Assembly: GCA_945911685.1 (NCBI GenBank)
Contig: CAMEAW010000058.1
Coordinates: 1 to 15,169 of the forward strand
DNA: 15,169 bases
Direction: 5' to 3'
Origin: Bordetella parapertussis
GTDB lineage: Bacteria > Pseudomonadota > Gammaproteobacteria > Burkholderiales > Burkholderiaceae_B
Below the pieces are notes generated by a model. The model was not told the origin of the DNA. It ran no database searches and saw nothing but the letters and a program-made list of their open reading frames with translations. The translations under genes were made by a program, and so were the position numbers. Shown piece by piece: positions 1 through 7,717 of this stretch. Numbering within the stretch: position 1 is the stretch's first letter; the number at the start of each line of letters is the position of its first letter.

Positions 1-810
1 CGCCATCGTTTATTTATGACAGGCGCGACGCTTTTATTGTTGATGGTGTTACTCGCAATTTTCGCAGACTTGATTGAAATCAGACCCCCTGAAAAAATGC
101 AAGTTCGCCTGCGCTTTAAAACCCCAGATTTCGCTTATCCGCTGGGCACTGATAACTATGGTCGCGATATTTATAGTCGCTTAGTTCACGGGGCTCGTCT
201 GTCACTGGCGATCGGGTTTGCAGTGGCATTGATTACTGGGATTTTAGGAACGGCAATTGGCGTTGCGGCTGGTTATTTCAAACGACTGGACGGCCCCTTG
301 ATGCGGTTAATGGATGCGCTGATGGCGTTTCCAGCGATCTTATTGGCGATTGCCATCGCAGCGGCCTTGGGACCCTCTGCAATGAACGCCGTGATTGCGC
401 TTGCCGTGGTCTACACACCGCGCACTGCAAGAATTGTGCGTTCAACCGTATTGGTTGTGCGAGAAACAGATTATGTGCAGGCTGCCAAGGCTTGCGGGGC
501 AAGAGATCGTTGGATTATCTGGAGGCATGTTCTACCAAACAGCATGGCGCCGTTGATCGTACAGCTGACTTTTATTTTTGCCTATGCGATCTTGGCTGAA
601 TCGATTTTGAGCTTTTTAGGGGTTGGGCCACCACCACCGATACCAACTTGGGGCAACATGATCGCCGAGGGTAAGGATTACCTGCGCGAGGCATCGTACA
701 TCTGTTTTTTTCCTGGTGTGGCGGTCGCCTTGACTTGCTTAGCCTTGAATCTGCTTGGGGATGGTTTGCGAGACGTGCTAGATCCACGACTGCGAGTGCA
801 AATTGGCTGA
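1..810 (+). CDS. Dipeptide/oligopeptide ABC transporter permease, DppC type (5' partial)
   Basis: Inner-membrane permease subunit of a peptide-type (Dpp/Opp/nickel family) ABC importer. The frame is open from base 1. The codons before the ATG at 16 read RHRLF, which matches the basic stretch normally found just before the first membrane helix of DppC proteins, so the gene most likely starts upstream of the window and the ATG at 16 is internal. After the first helix come a periplasmic segment with the family motif LGTDNYGRDIYSRL (about nt 139-180), several hydrophobic helices, the EAA-type ATPase coupling loop QAAKACGARDRWIIWRHVLPN (nt 478-540), a GVGPPPPIPTWGNMIAEG segment (about nt 619-672) and a final helix ending in GDGLRDVLDPRL. 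The stop overlaps the next gene by 8 nt, so it is translationally coupled to the two ATPases. The partner DppB permease should lie just upstream. The family is clear; the substrate is not. Confidence 0.93.
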   Translation, partial: RHRLFMTGATLLLLMVLLAIFADLIEIRPPEKMQVRLRFKTPDFAYPLGTDNYGRDIYSRLVHGARLSLAIGFAVALITGILGTAIGVAAGYFKRLDGPLMRLMDALMAFPAILLAIAIAAALGPSAMNAVIALAVVYTPRTARIVRSTVLVVRETDYVQAAKACGARDRWIIWRHVLPNSMAPLIVQLTFIFAYAILAESILSFLGVGPPPPIPTWGNMIAEGKDYLREASYICFFPGVAVALTCLALNLLGDGLRDVLDPRLRVQIG

Positions 811-1789
811 TCCTATCCTTCGGATTGACGACTTGCGTGTCGTTTTCGGCTCGGGACATGCAGAGCAAGTCGCCGTCGATGGCGTGAGTCTGACGCTTGC
901 AGCGGGTGAGGTATTGGGTGTTGTCGGCGAATCAGGTTGCGGTAAAAGTTTAACGGCCTTGTCGATATTAGGCCTGGTCCCCAAGCCGACAGGCCGAATT
1001 CAAGGCGGGCATATTCTGTTTAATGGTAAAGATCTCGCGCAAGCCAACGAGGTCGAAATGAATCGCATTCGGGGCAAAGATATTGCGATGATTTTTCAAG
1101 AACCGATGACGGCGCTGAACCCAGTGTTTAAAGTGGGTGAACAAATTGCTGAAACGATCAGAGTGCATGAGGGTGTGAGTCGTCAAGTCGCGCGCCAGCG
1201 TGCGCTCGAGTTGCTTGAGCGAGTCGGTATGAGCAATCCAAAGCAACGGATCGATCAATATCCGCACGAGCTGTCGGGTGGGATGCGTCAGCGCGTGATG
1301 ATTGCGATTGCCTTGGCCTGTCGCCCCAAAATTTTGATTGCAGATGAGCCAACGACGGCCTTAGATGTCACGATACAGGCACAAATTCTTGCATTGTTAA
1401 AAGAGCTACAGCAAGAGTTTGGTATGGCGATGATGTTGATTACGCACGATCTAGGAGTTGTCGCGCAAGTGGCGGATCGGGTCGCTGTCATGTACGCCGG
1501 GCGCATTGTTGAAGAAGGAACAACCATTGAAGTATTCGAGCAGCCTGCGCACCCCTATACGCGCTCTTTGCTGACAAGCATCCCTTCGCTTGATCAAGAA
1601 TACACGCGCTTGCAGACCATTCAGGGTATGGTGCCCAGCTTGGCGAATCTACCTTCGGGTTGTCGTTTTCATCCTCGTTGCCCTGATGCTCGGGCTCAGT
1701 GCGCGCAGTACACGCCGCGCGACATGATGATCGGGCCTTCGCATCGCGCAGCCTGTCTGGCTTTGAACGGTTATCGAGACAATGACTAA
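803..1789 (+). CDS. Peptide-type ABC transporter ATPase, DppD/OppD type
   Basis: First of two ATPases that power the Dpp-type importer from the cytoplasmic side. It is 328 aa, the usual length for DppD. Visible are Walker A GESGCGKS (residues 42-49), Q-loop IFQEP (97-101), signature LSGGMRQR (157-164), Walker B ILIADE (177-182) and the switch histidine in LITHD (H215). The C-terminal oligopeptide-transporter domain ends with cysteines 287, 293, 300 and 318 in a CxxxxxCxxxxxxC...C pattern, the kind of site reported to hold a 4Fe-4S cluster in some DppD/OppD proteins. The only usable start in this frame after the preceding stop (779-781) is the TTG at 803, which lies inside the last codons of the permease gene. 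A rare start with 8-nt overlap and weak Shine-Dalgarno suggests translational coupling. Confidence 0.95.
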   Translation: MADPILRIDDLRVVFGSGHAEQVAVDGVSLTLAAGEVLGVVGESGCGKSLTALSILGLVPKPTGRIQGGHILFNGKDLAQANEVEMNRIRGKDIAMIFQEPMTALNPVFKVGEQIAETIRVHEGVSRQVARQRALELLERVGMSNPKQRIDQYPHELSGGMRQRVMIAIALACRPKILIADEPTTALDVTIQAQILALLKELQQEFGMAMMLITHDLGVVAQVADRVAVMYAGRIVEEGTTIEVFEQPAHPYTRSLLTSIPSLDQEYTRLQTIQGMVPSLANLPSGCRFHPRCPDARAQCAQYTPRDMMIGPSHRAACLALNGYRDND

Positions 1790-2792
1790 GCCCTTATTGA
1801 GTGTTAGAGGTCTGGTAAAGCACTTTTCCTCGCGGGCCGCAGGGGTATTTAATCGCACCGTCACGCACGTACGTGCGGTCGATGGTGTCGATTTTGATAT
1901 TCAACAGGGCGAGACGTTTGGCTTAGTCGGAGAAAGCGGGTGCGGTAAAACGACGACGGGTCGTTTGGTCTTGCGCATGATTGAACCCACCGCGGGCAGT
2001 ATCAAGTTTAACGATCAAGAGTTGTTGTCCTTGTCTGCTGAAGAGATGCGATTGAAGCGTCAGCAAATGCAAATTATTTTTCAAGATCCCTACGGCTCAC
2101 TGGATCCGCGCATGACGGTGAGCCAAATCGTAGAAGAGCCCCTACAAATTCATCATATCGGAGATCGAGCGGCACGCAGCAAGCGCGTGGCAGAACTTCT
2201 GGATATGGTTGGCTTGCGTAAAGAATACTCGCAACGCTATCCACACGAGTTTTCTGGAGGACAACGACAACGCATTGGGATTGCGCGGGCGTTGGCTTTG
2301 AATCCGCGCTTTATTGTGGCTGACGAACCCGTATCAGCGCTTGATGTGTCGATCCAGGCGCAGATCGTGAATTTGATGATGGACCTGCAAAAAGACCTGG
2401 GTTTAACCTATCTGTTTATTGCGCATGATCTTGGGGTGGTCAAGCATATGGCTGATCGCGTCGCTGTCATGTATCTGGGGCGGATCGTTGAGGTTGCCAG
2501 TAAAGCCTCGTTGTATCGCTCTCCTCAACATCCGTATTCACAAGCGTTACTGGCGGCGGTACCTTTGGCACGCCCCTCGCAGCGGCAAACCTTGACACTA
2601 CTAAAGGGCGAGATCCCGAGCCCAAGCCAGCCTCCTTCGGGCTGTCATTTTCATACACGGTGTCCGCAAGCTCAGCCGCGTTGCTCGCAAGAGGCACCCA
2701 AGTTGCTAGAGATTCTTCCTGGTCATCAGGCCGCGTGTCACTTGTTAACGCCCCTCGCGCCGGCATCGATAAGCGCGGTGCAAAAAACTTGA
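1782..2792 (+). CDS. Peptide-type ABC transporter ATPase, DppF/OppF type
   Basis: Second ATPase of the same importer, 336 aa, expected to pair with the DppD-like subunit. It shows Walker A GESGCGKT (50-57), Q-loop [13 protein letters not shown] (99-111, typical of the F-type subunit), signature FSGGQRQR (157-164), Walker B FIVADE (177-182) and switch H215. The C-terminal domain carries cysteines 288, 294, 301 and 319, again a four-cysteine pattern like that in DppD. The ATG at 1782 overlaps the previous stop by 8 nt, the same overlap length as at the permease-DppD junction, with no clear Shine-Dalgarno, so coupling is likely. It is followed by a 78-nt gap containing short tandem repeats before the first deacylase gene. 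Confidence 0.95.
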   Translation: MTKPLLSVRGLVKHFSSRAAGVFNRTVTHVRAVDGVDFDIQQGETFGLVGESGCGKTTTGRLVLRMIEPTAGSIKFNDQELLSLSAEEMRLKRQQMQIIFQDPYGSLDPRMTVSQIVEEPLQIHHIGDRAARSKRVAELLDMVGLRKEYSQRYPHEFSGGQRQRIGIARALALNPRFIVADEPVSALDVSIQAQIVNLMMDLQKDLGLTYLFIAHDLGVVKHMADRVAVMYLGRIVEVASKASLYRSPQHPYSQALLAAVPLARPSQRQTLTLLKGEIPSPSQPPSGCHFHTRCPQAQPRCSQEAPKLLEILPGHQAACHLLTPLAPASISAVQKT

Positions 2793-2798
2793 TTGGCT

Positions 2799-2855
2799 GT
2801 AGATGACTGAATGAAATGTAGATGACCAGATGAACCGTAGATGACTTAAACCACT
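2799..2855 (+). repeat. Three 19-bp tandem repeats in the spacer before the first deacylase
   Basis: Three copies of GTAGATGAC start at 2799, 2818 and 2837, exactly 19 bp apart. Units 1 and 2 also share an ATGAA block (14 of 19 positions match); unit 3 keeps mainly the 9-bp core. The array fills most of the 78-nt gap between the DppF-like gene and the first deacylase. The role is unknown: it could be operator-like iterons, an mRNA element or slippage scar. Confidence 0.75.
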
Positions 2856-2870
2856 GCAATGAGATGCCGT

Positions 2871-3884
2871 ATGTCAAAAGCTGTTAGCAGAATTAGTTCA
2901 GAAATCGACTTTAACCTCGAAGGTAAGCAAGTTGGTTTCTTACGATTACCGCACTCAATACACCGCTCGGCCTATGGCTGGATTCCGATCCCAGTGGCTT
3001 GTATCAAAAACGGTGAAGGCCCAACTGTTTTGCTGATGGCGGGCAATCATGGTGATGAGTATGAAGGGCAGATTGGACATGGCGTCTTGCTAAGAACGTT
3101 AGAGGCACAAGATATCCAAGGACGAATCATCTTTTTAACTTCGGCGAATTTTCCGGCAGCAATGGCAGGGATGCGGACCTCTCCAATTGATGAGGGCAAC
3201 TTGAATCGTTCGTTTCCGGGCGATGTGAATGGCGGCACAACGGCTCAGATTGCTTGGTACATCGAACACGTGCTGTTGCCTCAGTGCAATTATGTGTTTG
3301 ATCTTCATTCGGGCGGCAGTTCATTGATGTACTTGCCCAGTGCGCTTTGCCGGCGCCAAAGTGATCCAACAAAAATGGCTCAAGCAATCGAAATACTTAA
3401 GCTCATGGGTGCGCCTGCGGCCTATGTTGCAGACTCACCGCAGGGCGATGATCGCACTTTGACAGCTGCGGCTGGCCGGCAGGGTGTTGTTCACTTTGGC
3501 AGCGAGTTAGGCGGAGGAGGGACCCTGACACCGGCGGCACTGCGCGTCGCGATTGATGGCGTACGCAGAGCGCTAAAACATCTAGGTATTTTAAAGTCGT
3601 CAATTCAAGTTGAGCCTGCGGCGCCGACGCAATTGCTTCAAGTGCGTGGCTCGGATTACTTTGTGTACGCACCTGATTCGGGGTTGTTTGAACCTTTGGT
3701 TGAGTTGGGCGACGTTGTCAAAGCGGGTCAAGCTGCCGGAAGAATTCATTTTCTTGACACGCCGTGGCGCGAACCCAGCGTTGCCTACTTTAAACACGAT
3801 GGCGTTGCACTATGCAAACGGATGATGTGTCGCACTGAGCGTGGCGATTGTTTATTTCATTTGGGCACCCCTTTCGAATATTAA
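2871..3884 (+). CDS. DoeB-like zinc deacylase, succinylglutamate desuccinylase/aspartoacylase family (paralog 1)
   Basis: Predicted cytoplasmic zinc hydrolase that removes an acyl group from an N-acylated amino-acid-like substrate. With the chosen start (MSKAV) it is 337 aa, the size of DoeB (N-alpha-acetyl-diaminobutyrate deacetylase of ectoine breakdown), which it resembles across its whole length. The family Zn motif is NHGDE (H60, E63), the third ligand is in DLHSGG (H146), the substrate/arginine region is NLNRSFPG (about 110-117), and the general-base glutamate is likely in SELGGGG (E212). A C-terminal barrel-like part (YFVYAPDSGLFEPLVELGD) follows. An in-frame ATG at 2859 would add MRCR, but it lacks a Shine-Dalgarno; GAG at 2861-2863 is suitably placed for 2871. 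It sits between the transporter ATPases and a paralog 20 nt downstream, which suggests it acts on the imported solute. Exact substrate unknown. Confidence 0.9.
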   Translation: MSKAVSRISSEIDFNLEGKQVGFLRLPHSIHRSAYGWIPIPVACIKNGEGPTVLLMAGNHGDEYEGQIGHGVLLRTLEAQDIQGRIIFLTSANFPAAMAGMRTSPIDEGNLNRSFPGDVNGGTTAQIAWYIEHVLLPQCNYVFDLHSGGSSLMYLPSALCRRQSDPTKMAQAIEILKLMGAPAAYVADSPQGDDRTLTAAAGRQGVVHFGSELGGGGTLTPAALRVAIDGVRRALKHLGILKSSIQVEPAAPTQLLQVRGSDYFVYAPDSGLFEPLVELGDVVKAGQAAGRIHFLDTPWREPSVAYFKHDGVALCKRMMCRTERGDCLFHLGTPFEY

Positions 3885-3893
3885 GACCTTTAC

Positions 3894-3898
3894 AAGGA
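3894..3898 (+). promoter_or_regulatory. Ribosome binding site fixing the start of paralog 2
   Basis: AAGGA lies 6 nt before the ATG at 3905. The same frame is open further upstream to an ATG at 3848, but that start would lie inside the preceding gene and has no such site; the protein homology also begins only after 3905. Confidence 0.7.
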
Positions 3899-3904
3899 TG
3901 CATG

Positions 3905-4909
3905 ATGAGTCAAAGCATGATTTGGACGCGTGTCGATTACGAGAAAGACGGCAAGCAAAATGGCTGGCTTCAATTGCCGCACTCGGTGACGCGCTCGGCG
4001 TACGGAAACGTTTCGATCCCTTTAACCGTGATTAAAAATGGCAAAGGGCCAACAGCCTTTTTGATGGCTGGCAATCATGGCGACGAGTATGAGGGTCAGG
4101 TAGCCTTATGCAAACTGATTCAATCGCTCGAACCTCACGATATTCAAGGTAGAGTCATCATCATCCCTGCGATCAATCTTCCGGCTGCGATGGCTGGTGT
4201 TCGCGTATCACCGATCGATCAGGGAAATCTCAATCGTTCTTTTCCGGGTGATCCAAACGGTACAGCCACCTATGCCATCGCGCACTATATTGATACGGTG
4301 TTGTATCCAATGGCTGATATTCATCATGACCTGCATTCGGGGGGCTCATCGTTGCAGTATTTGCCCTTTGCCTCGATGCGTCAAAGCCAAGATGCGGCCT
4401 TGAATGCCCGTGCAACCAGTGCGCTGAAGGCGTTTGGGGCACCCATTGGTTTGATCTGGGCTTATAGCCCTGATTCAAGATTGTCGTCAGTCGCAGCGGT
4501 CAATCGTAATCTGGTCGCCTTGGGGGGTGAGTTTGGCGGCGGTGGTTCCGTCACGTCATCGGGAGTCCGGATCGTCGAGCAAGGCTTAAAAAACTTATTG
4601 GCCCACGCTGGCATCATTGAGGCGTCGCGCGCGGTAGGCCCTTATGCAGGGCCCTCGCGCTTGATGGAAATCAAGAGTCGCGACTATTATGTTTATGCGC
4701 CAGAGGCGGGCTTGTTTGAGCCGGCGGTCGAACTTGGCGATATGGTGCGGCGCGGTGATGTCTGTGGCAAGGTGTATTTTGTCGATAATCCTGGGCGCGC
4801 GTCCGAGCCATGTTATTTTGAAGGTGACGGCATGGTGATCTGTAAGCGACATTTTGGCCGTGTTGAGCGGGGTGATTGTGTTGTGCATCTGGCAACAGAC
4901 GTTGCTTAG
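3905..4909 (+). CDS. DoeB-like zinc deacylase, succinylglutamate desuccinylase/aspartoacylase family (paralog 2)
   Basis: Tandem paralog of the preceding gene, 334 aa. The zinc motif NHGDE (H58, E61), the third ligand in DLHSGG (H144), NLNRSFPGD (108-116) and the glutamate in GEFGGGG (E209) are all kept, so it should be active. It is clearly similar to paralog 1 in the first 150 residues and the C-terminal YYVYAPEAGLFEPAVELGD part. It diverges in the 155-205 stretch that usually contributes to the substrate pocket, where it has WAYSPDSRLSSVAAVN in place of VADSPQGDDRTLTAAA. That pattern suggests two related but different acyl or amino-acid substrates, or a heteromer. The start was chosen from the Shine-Dalgarno 6 nt upstream. 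It is 20 nt from the previous stop and 53 nt from the binding protein gene, so very likely in one operon. Confidence 0.9.
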   Translation: MSQSMIWTRVDYEKDGKQNGWLQLPHSVTRSAYGNVSIPLTVIKNGKGPTAFLMAGNHGDEYEGQVALCKLIQSLEPHDIQGRVIIIPAINLPAAMAGVRVSPIDQGNLNRSFPGDPNGTATYAIAHYIDTVLYPMADIHHDLHSGGSSLQYLPFASMRQSQDAALNARATSALKAFGAPIGLIWAYSPDSRLSSVAAVNRNLVALGGEFGGGGSVTSSGVRIVEQGLKNLLAHAGIIEASRAVGPYAGPSRLMEIKSRDYYVYAPEAGLFEPAVELGDMVRRGDVCGKVYFVDNPGRASEPCYFEGDGMVICKRHFGRVERGDCVVHLATDVA

Positions 4910-4917
4910 GTAACCAG

Positions 4918-4940
4918 ACGCTTTGGTGCAGACCAAGCGT
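4918..4940 (+). other. Hairpin in the spacer before the binding-protein gene
   Basis: ACGCTTTGGT (4918-4927) and ACCAAGCGT (4932-4940) form a stem of nine pairs with one bulged T and a GCAG loop. TGTTTGTTTG follows, which is U-rich but interrupted. It could be a weak attenuator or an mRNA-processing and stability hairpin that sets binding-protein output apart from the enzyme genes. Confidence 0.5.
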
Positions 4941-4951
4941 TGTTTGTTTGA

Positions 4952-4956
4952 AAGGT
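4952..4956 (+). promoter_or_regulatory. Ribosome binding site of the family 5 binding protein
   Basis: AAGGT lies 6 nt before the ATG at 4963. It decides against the longer frame from 4876, which would overlap the deacylase and add residues that are not signal-peptide-like. Confidence 0.65.
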
Positions 4957-4962
4957 AAACAT

Positions 4963-6561
4963 ATGCCGAAACAATATTCTCAAAACAAGCCACACAAGCA
5001 GAGCTTTGTCTGGTTGACCAAAATGGCCCGTCACTCGTTATTGACGCTCGGATTTTGTCTGGGCGTGGCGGTGGCGCCTGTTGCCTCACAGGCCCAAACA
5101 GTTAAGCCTCTGCTAGTCTTTGGTCAAGAGGCACCACCCCCCACACTCGACCCGTACTTCACAACGGCGATATCGACGCGCAACGTGGCGATGCACATTT
5201 TTGAGCAGCTAGTGACGCGTGACGAAACGAATGCCGTGATCCCCGAACTAGCAGAAAGCTGGACGGTCAGCCCTGATGGGTTGACCTATACCTTCAAGCT
5301 TCGTACTGGTGTTAAGTTTCACAACGGCAAGGTGATGACCTCGGCTGATGTCAAAGCGTCTTTTGAACGCTACAAGCGTATGGCCTTGGCCAAAGTGACG
5401 TTAGCGTCTGTGAAAGAAATCAATGCCCCCGATGCGACAACGCTTGAACTGAAGTTAAGCCAACGTCAGCCAGTATTTTTAGATGAACTGTCGGCTTTCG
5501 TGACGCCGATCGTCATTATTCCAGCCGAGCAGACCGGAAAAGAGGGTGGCAAACTCGAGCCCATTGGTACCGGTCCGATGCAGTTTGTTGAGTGGGTCCC
5601 TGATAGCCACATCAGACTGAAACGCTTCGTTGATTATCAACCTGACGCGCGGTACAAAGGGACAGACGGTTTTGGCGGAAACAAAAAAGTTTGGTTCGAC
5701 ACCGTTGACTTTAAGTTTGTTAAAGAGCCGGGTACCAGAGTGGCGGGGCTTGAGTCTGGCCAGTTGCAGATCATCGAAGATTTACCCTCAGAATCTGCCA
5801 AGCGTCTCGGCAATAACAAGAATATTGTCATCTACGACTTGAAAAACTTTTGGTTGCACGGTGCATGGGTGAATCATCACCGCGCTCCGACAAATGATGT
5901 GCGTATTCGCAGGGCTGTGCAGATGGCGTTAGATATGGATGAAATCATGGAGATTTCAACCGATGGCGCCTATGCACTTCAACCGGGACTGCAGTACCCT
6001 GGTAATCCTTATTACGTTAAGAATGGCGAGCAGTATTACAACGTCAAGAATCCCAAAAAGGCAGCTGCTTTACTGAAAGAGGCTGGCTATAAGGGCGAAG
6101 AGTTTGTCATCATCACGAACTCAAGTTATCAAAGTATGTACAAGGCAGCGCAAATCGTCAGCGAGCAATTAAAGGGTATCGGCATGAAGGTACGAGTCGA
6201 TGTCTTTGACTGGGCCACTGCGATGAATCAGCGGCGCAATAAAGAGGGTTGGAATCTCTGGTTTACGGGCCAGGGGTCGGGGCCATCGGTTGGTCCGTTT
6301 TCTGCTTTGAAAGATGTTGTGTCACCGCAAAACAATCAATTTGTAGCAGATCCGGTGCTCGACAAGCTTTTTGCTGAATTGGTCTTGGGCGAAACGTTTG
6401 ATGCACGTAAAGAAACGTTTGGAAAATTTCAAGAACGTGTCTACGAACAGGTCTTATTTTTAAAGTTCGGAGACTTGATGCGTAAACAGGCTTCACGTTC
6501 AAACGTCAAAGGGTTCATACCGTATCGGATTCCAAGGCTTTGGAACGTATGGATCGAGTAA
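4963..6561 (+). CDS. ABC transporter periplasmic solute-binding protein, family 5 (DppA/OppA type)
   Basis: Periplasmic receptor that delivers the solute to the Dpp-type permease. It is 532 aa, typical for family 5. A long basic n-region (with K9, K12, K20, R23) precedes the hydrophobic stretch SLLTLGFCLGVAVAPV and a likely cleavage at SQA-QT after residue 44. There is no lipobox. The family signature is clear: AESWTVSPDGLTYTFKLR (from residue 97), then GVKFHNGKVMTSADVKASFERY, and later RIRRAVQMALDMDEIM. The mature start ETLDP-like segment reads PPPTLDPYF. Because all five subunit classes except DppB are within 7 kb on one strand, this is almost certainly the receptor of the upstream permease. 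Its position after two hydrolase genes, with its own strong ribosome binding site and a hairpin just before, fits separate adjustment of receptor amounts. The ligand cannot be told from sequence. Confidence 0.93.
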   Translation: MPKQYSQNKPHKQSFVWLTKMARHSLLTLGFCLGVAVAPVASQAQTVKPLLVFGQEAPPPTLDPYFTTAISTRNVAMHIFEQLVTRDETNAVIPELAESWTVSPDGLTYTFKLRTGVKFHNGKVMTSADVKASFERYKRMALAKVTLASVKEINAPDATTLELKLSQRQPVFLDELSAFVTPIVIIPAEQTGKEGGKLEPIGTGPMQFVEWVPDSHIRLKRFVDYQPDARYKGTDGFGGNKKVWFDTVDFKFVKEPGTRVAGLESGQLQIIEDLPSESAKRLGNNKNIVIYDLKNFWLHGAWVNHHRAPTNDVRIRRAVQMALDMDEIMEISTDGAYALQPGLQYPGNPYYVKNGEQYYNVKNPKKAAALLKEAGYKGEEFVIITNSSYQSMYKAAQIVSEQLKGIGMKVRVDVFDWATAMNQRRNKEGWNLWFTGQGSGPSVGPFSALKDVVSPQNNQFVADPVLDKLFAELVLGETFDARKETFGKFQERVYEQVLFLKFGDLMRKQASRSNVKGFIPYRIPRLWNVWIE

Positions 6562-6608
6562 GTGCTCGTTTGGCTTGCTTCAGTTGTTCTTGTTGTTGTT
6601 GAACAAAC

Positions 6609-6698
6609 AATTCTTCTGAGGCCAACTTGAGTGTTTGATCACAAAGCATCATTCTGAGGCATTGTTGAGTTTTCGATAATAAATAATTCTTCTGAGGC
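6609..6698 (+). repeat. 38-bp degenerate tandem repeats that copy a ribosome binding site
   Basis: The core TTCTGAGGC occurs in AATTCTTCTGAGGC (6609-6622), CATCATTCTGAGGC (6647-6660) and AATTCTTCTGAGGC (6685-6698), exactly 38 bp apart. Units 6609-6646 and 6647-6684 match at 26 of 38 positions, including a TTGAGT block and a TTxGATxA block. The third core supplies the GAGG Shine-Dalgarno 6 nt before the Bug receptor ATG. The whole 142-nt gap (6562-6703) otherwise shows no convincing terminator. Confidence 0.75.
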
Positions 6699-6703
6699 AA
6701 GTC

Positions 6704-7672
6704 ATGATACGTACACTATTTTGTTTTGTTGCGGCTTTAATGTTTTCAGCTTCTGCGATTGCGCAGAGTTTTCCTTCAAAACCGATTACGGTGATTGTTG
6801 GTGTTGCGCCTGGTGGCACGCTTGATACCTTGTCGCGACTCTTAGCCAAGATTATGACGGCTGACCTAAAGCAGACAGTGATCGTTGAGAACGTCATTGG
6901 CGCCGGTGGCTTGGTAGCACTCAAGCGGTTGATTCAAGCGCCTGCGGATGGCCATAGCTTAATGTTTACAAACATGTCTTTGGTGATCATTCCTCACCTC
7001 CACCCGACTGCGAATGTGGATCCGATTAAAGAACTTGAGGCGATAGGGCTTGTTGCAACGGTACCGATGGTCTTGGCAGTCAGTAATAAAAGTGGCATCA
7101 AGAGTTTGCCCGAGTTACTTGATCGCATGCGTAAAGAGCCCGGAAAAATCAATTTAGGTTCTGGTGGCCCCGGTACCACTGCACATTTGTCTGAAGCGTT
7201 GTTTTTGCACTTATCTAAAACAAAGGGTGAGCTGGTGCAATATCGTGGCTCTGGCCCTGCGCTCACTGATTTAATGGCGGGTGTATTGGACGGCGTGCTT
7301 GATCAAACAGTCGCGATGATGCCGTTACATCAAGACAAAAAGATTTTGGCGATTGCTGTGTCTTCGCCGACTCGTCTGCCGCAAATGCCCGAGGTTCCGA
7401 CCTTCAAAGAAGGTGGTTTGCCCGAGTTTGATCTGGCGATCTGGAACGGCGTTGTTGCACCTAAAGGATTGCCACCAGCAGTGGCAGCTCGCTTGGCTCA
7501 GTCGATCTCTAGTGCGATCGATGGGCCCGAGTTCAAAGAGCGCCTAGCGCAGTTGGCGGCGCAGGCGCCTAGTCAAGCGCAGCGAGGTGCTGCGCCGTTG
7601 ATGAAATTGATTCAACAAGACACCGTGATTGTGTCAGGTCTTGTCAGAGATGTTGGTTTGATACCGAAATAA
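6704..7672 (+). CDS. Bug/TctC family periplasmic receptor
   Basis: Extracytoplasmic solute receptor of the Bug family, usually linked to tripartite tricarboxylate transporters, 322 aa (normal length). The signal peptide is MIRTLFCFVAALMFSASAIA with cleavage before Q21. The mature protein starts with the family pattern FPSKPITVIVGVAPGGTLDTLSRLLA and has the GSGGPGTTAHLSEALF motif (normally GSSGxGTxxHLAxELF) and LPEVPTF-like QMPEVPTFKEGG. No TctA/TctB membrane genes are in the window, so it is either an orphan receptor, common in Burkholderiales, or a sensor. It lies 142 nt after the ABC binding protein on the same strand behind the 38-bp repeats, so it may be the last gene of the operon or have its own promoter. 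Ligands of this family are carboxylates, nicotinate-like and amino-acid-like compounds; here unknown. Confidence 0.93.
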   Translation: MIRTLFCFVAALMFSASAIAQSFPSKPITVIVGVAPGGTLDTLSRLLAKIMTADLKQTVIVENVIGAGGLVALKRLIQAPADGHSLMFTNMSLVIIPHLHPTANVDPIKELEAIGLVATVPMVLAVSNKSGIKSLPELLDRMRKEPGKINLGSGGPGTTAHLSEALFLHLSKTKGELVQYRGSGPALTDLMAGVLDGVLDQTVAMMPLHQDKKILAIAVSSPTRLPQMPEVPTFKEGGLPEFDLAIWNGVVAPKGLPPAVAARLAQSISSAIDGPEFKERLAQLAAQAPSQAQRGAAPLMKLIQQDTVIVSGLVRDVGLIPK

Positions 7673-7680
7673 AGTGCTGT

Positions 7681-7702
7681 ACGTCTCAAAGCATTGAGGC
7701 GT
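7681..7702 (+). terminator. Probable intrinsic terminator of the Bug receptor gene
   Basis: ACGTCTCAA (7681-7689) pairs with TTGAGGCGT (7694-7702) over nine pairs, one of them G-U, around an AGCA loop. TTTCACTT follows, so the stem runs into a short U-rich tail (overlapping at 7702). It starts 8 nt after the stop. The tail is weak, so efficiency is uncertain. Confidence 0.5.
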
Positions 7703-7717
7703 TTCACTTGACTCCGA

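Noticed and set aside
4595..5089. 164-codon open frame on the - strand
   Set aside because: It lies antisense to the deacylase and the start of the binding protein, has no recognisable domain or ribosome binding site, and the + strand proteins are certain.
6562..6640. Terminator after the family 5 binding protein
   Set aside because: The TTGTTGTT/AACAAACAA pairing near 6592-6610 is AT-rich, imperfect and not followed by a T-run.
6652..6680. Promoter for the Bug receptor (TTCTGA - 17 bp - GATAAT)
   Set aside because: The -10-like box is fair but the -35 is poor, and both lie within the 38-bp repeats; not enough to list as a feature.
6609..6698. Regularly spaced repeats that could recall a CRISPR array
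   Set aside because: Only three short cores, the intervening parts are themselves similar, and no cas genes are near. It is a degenerate tandem repeat.
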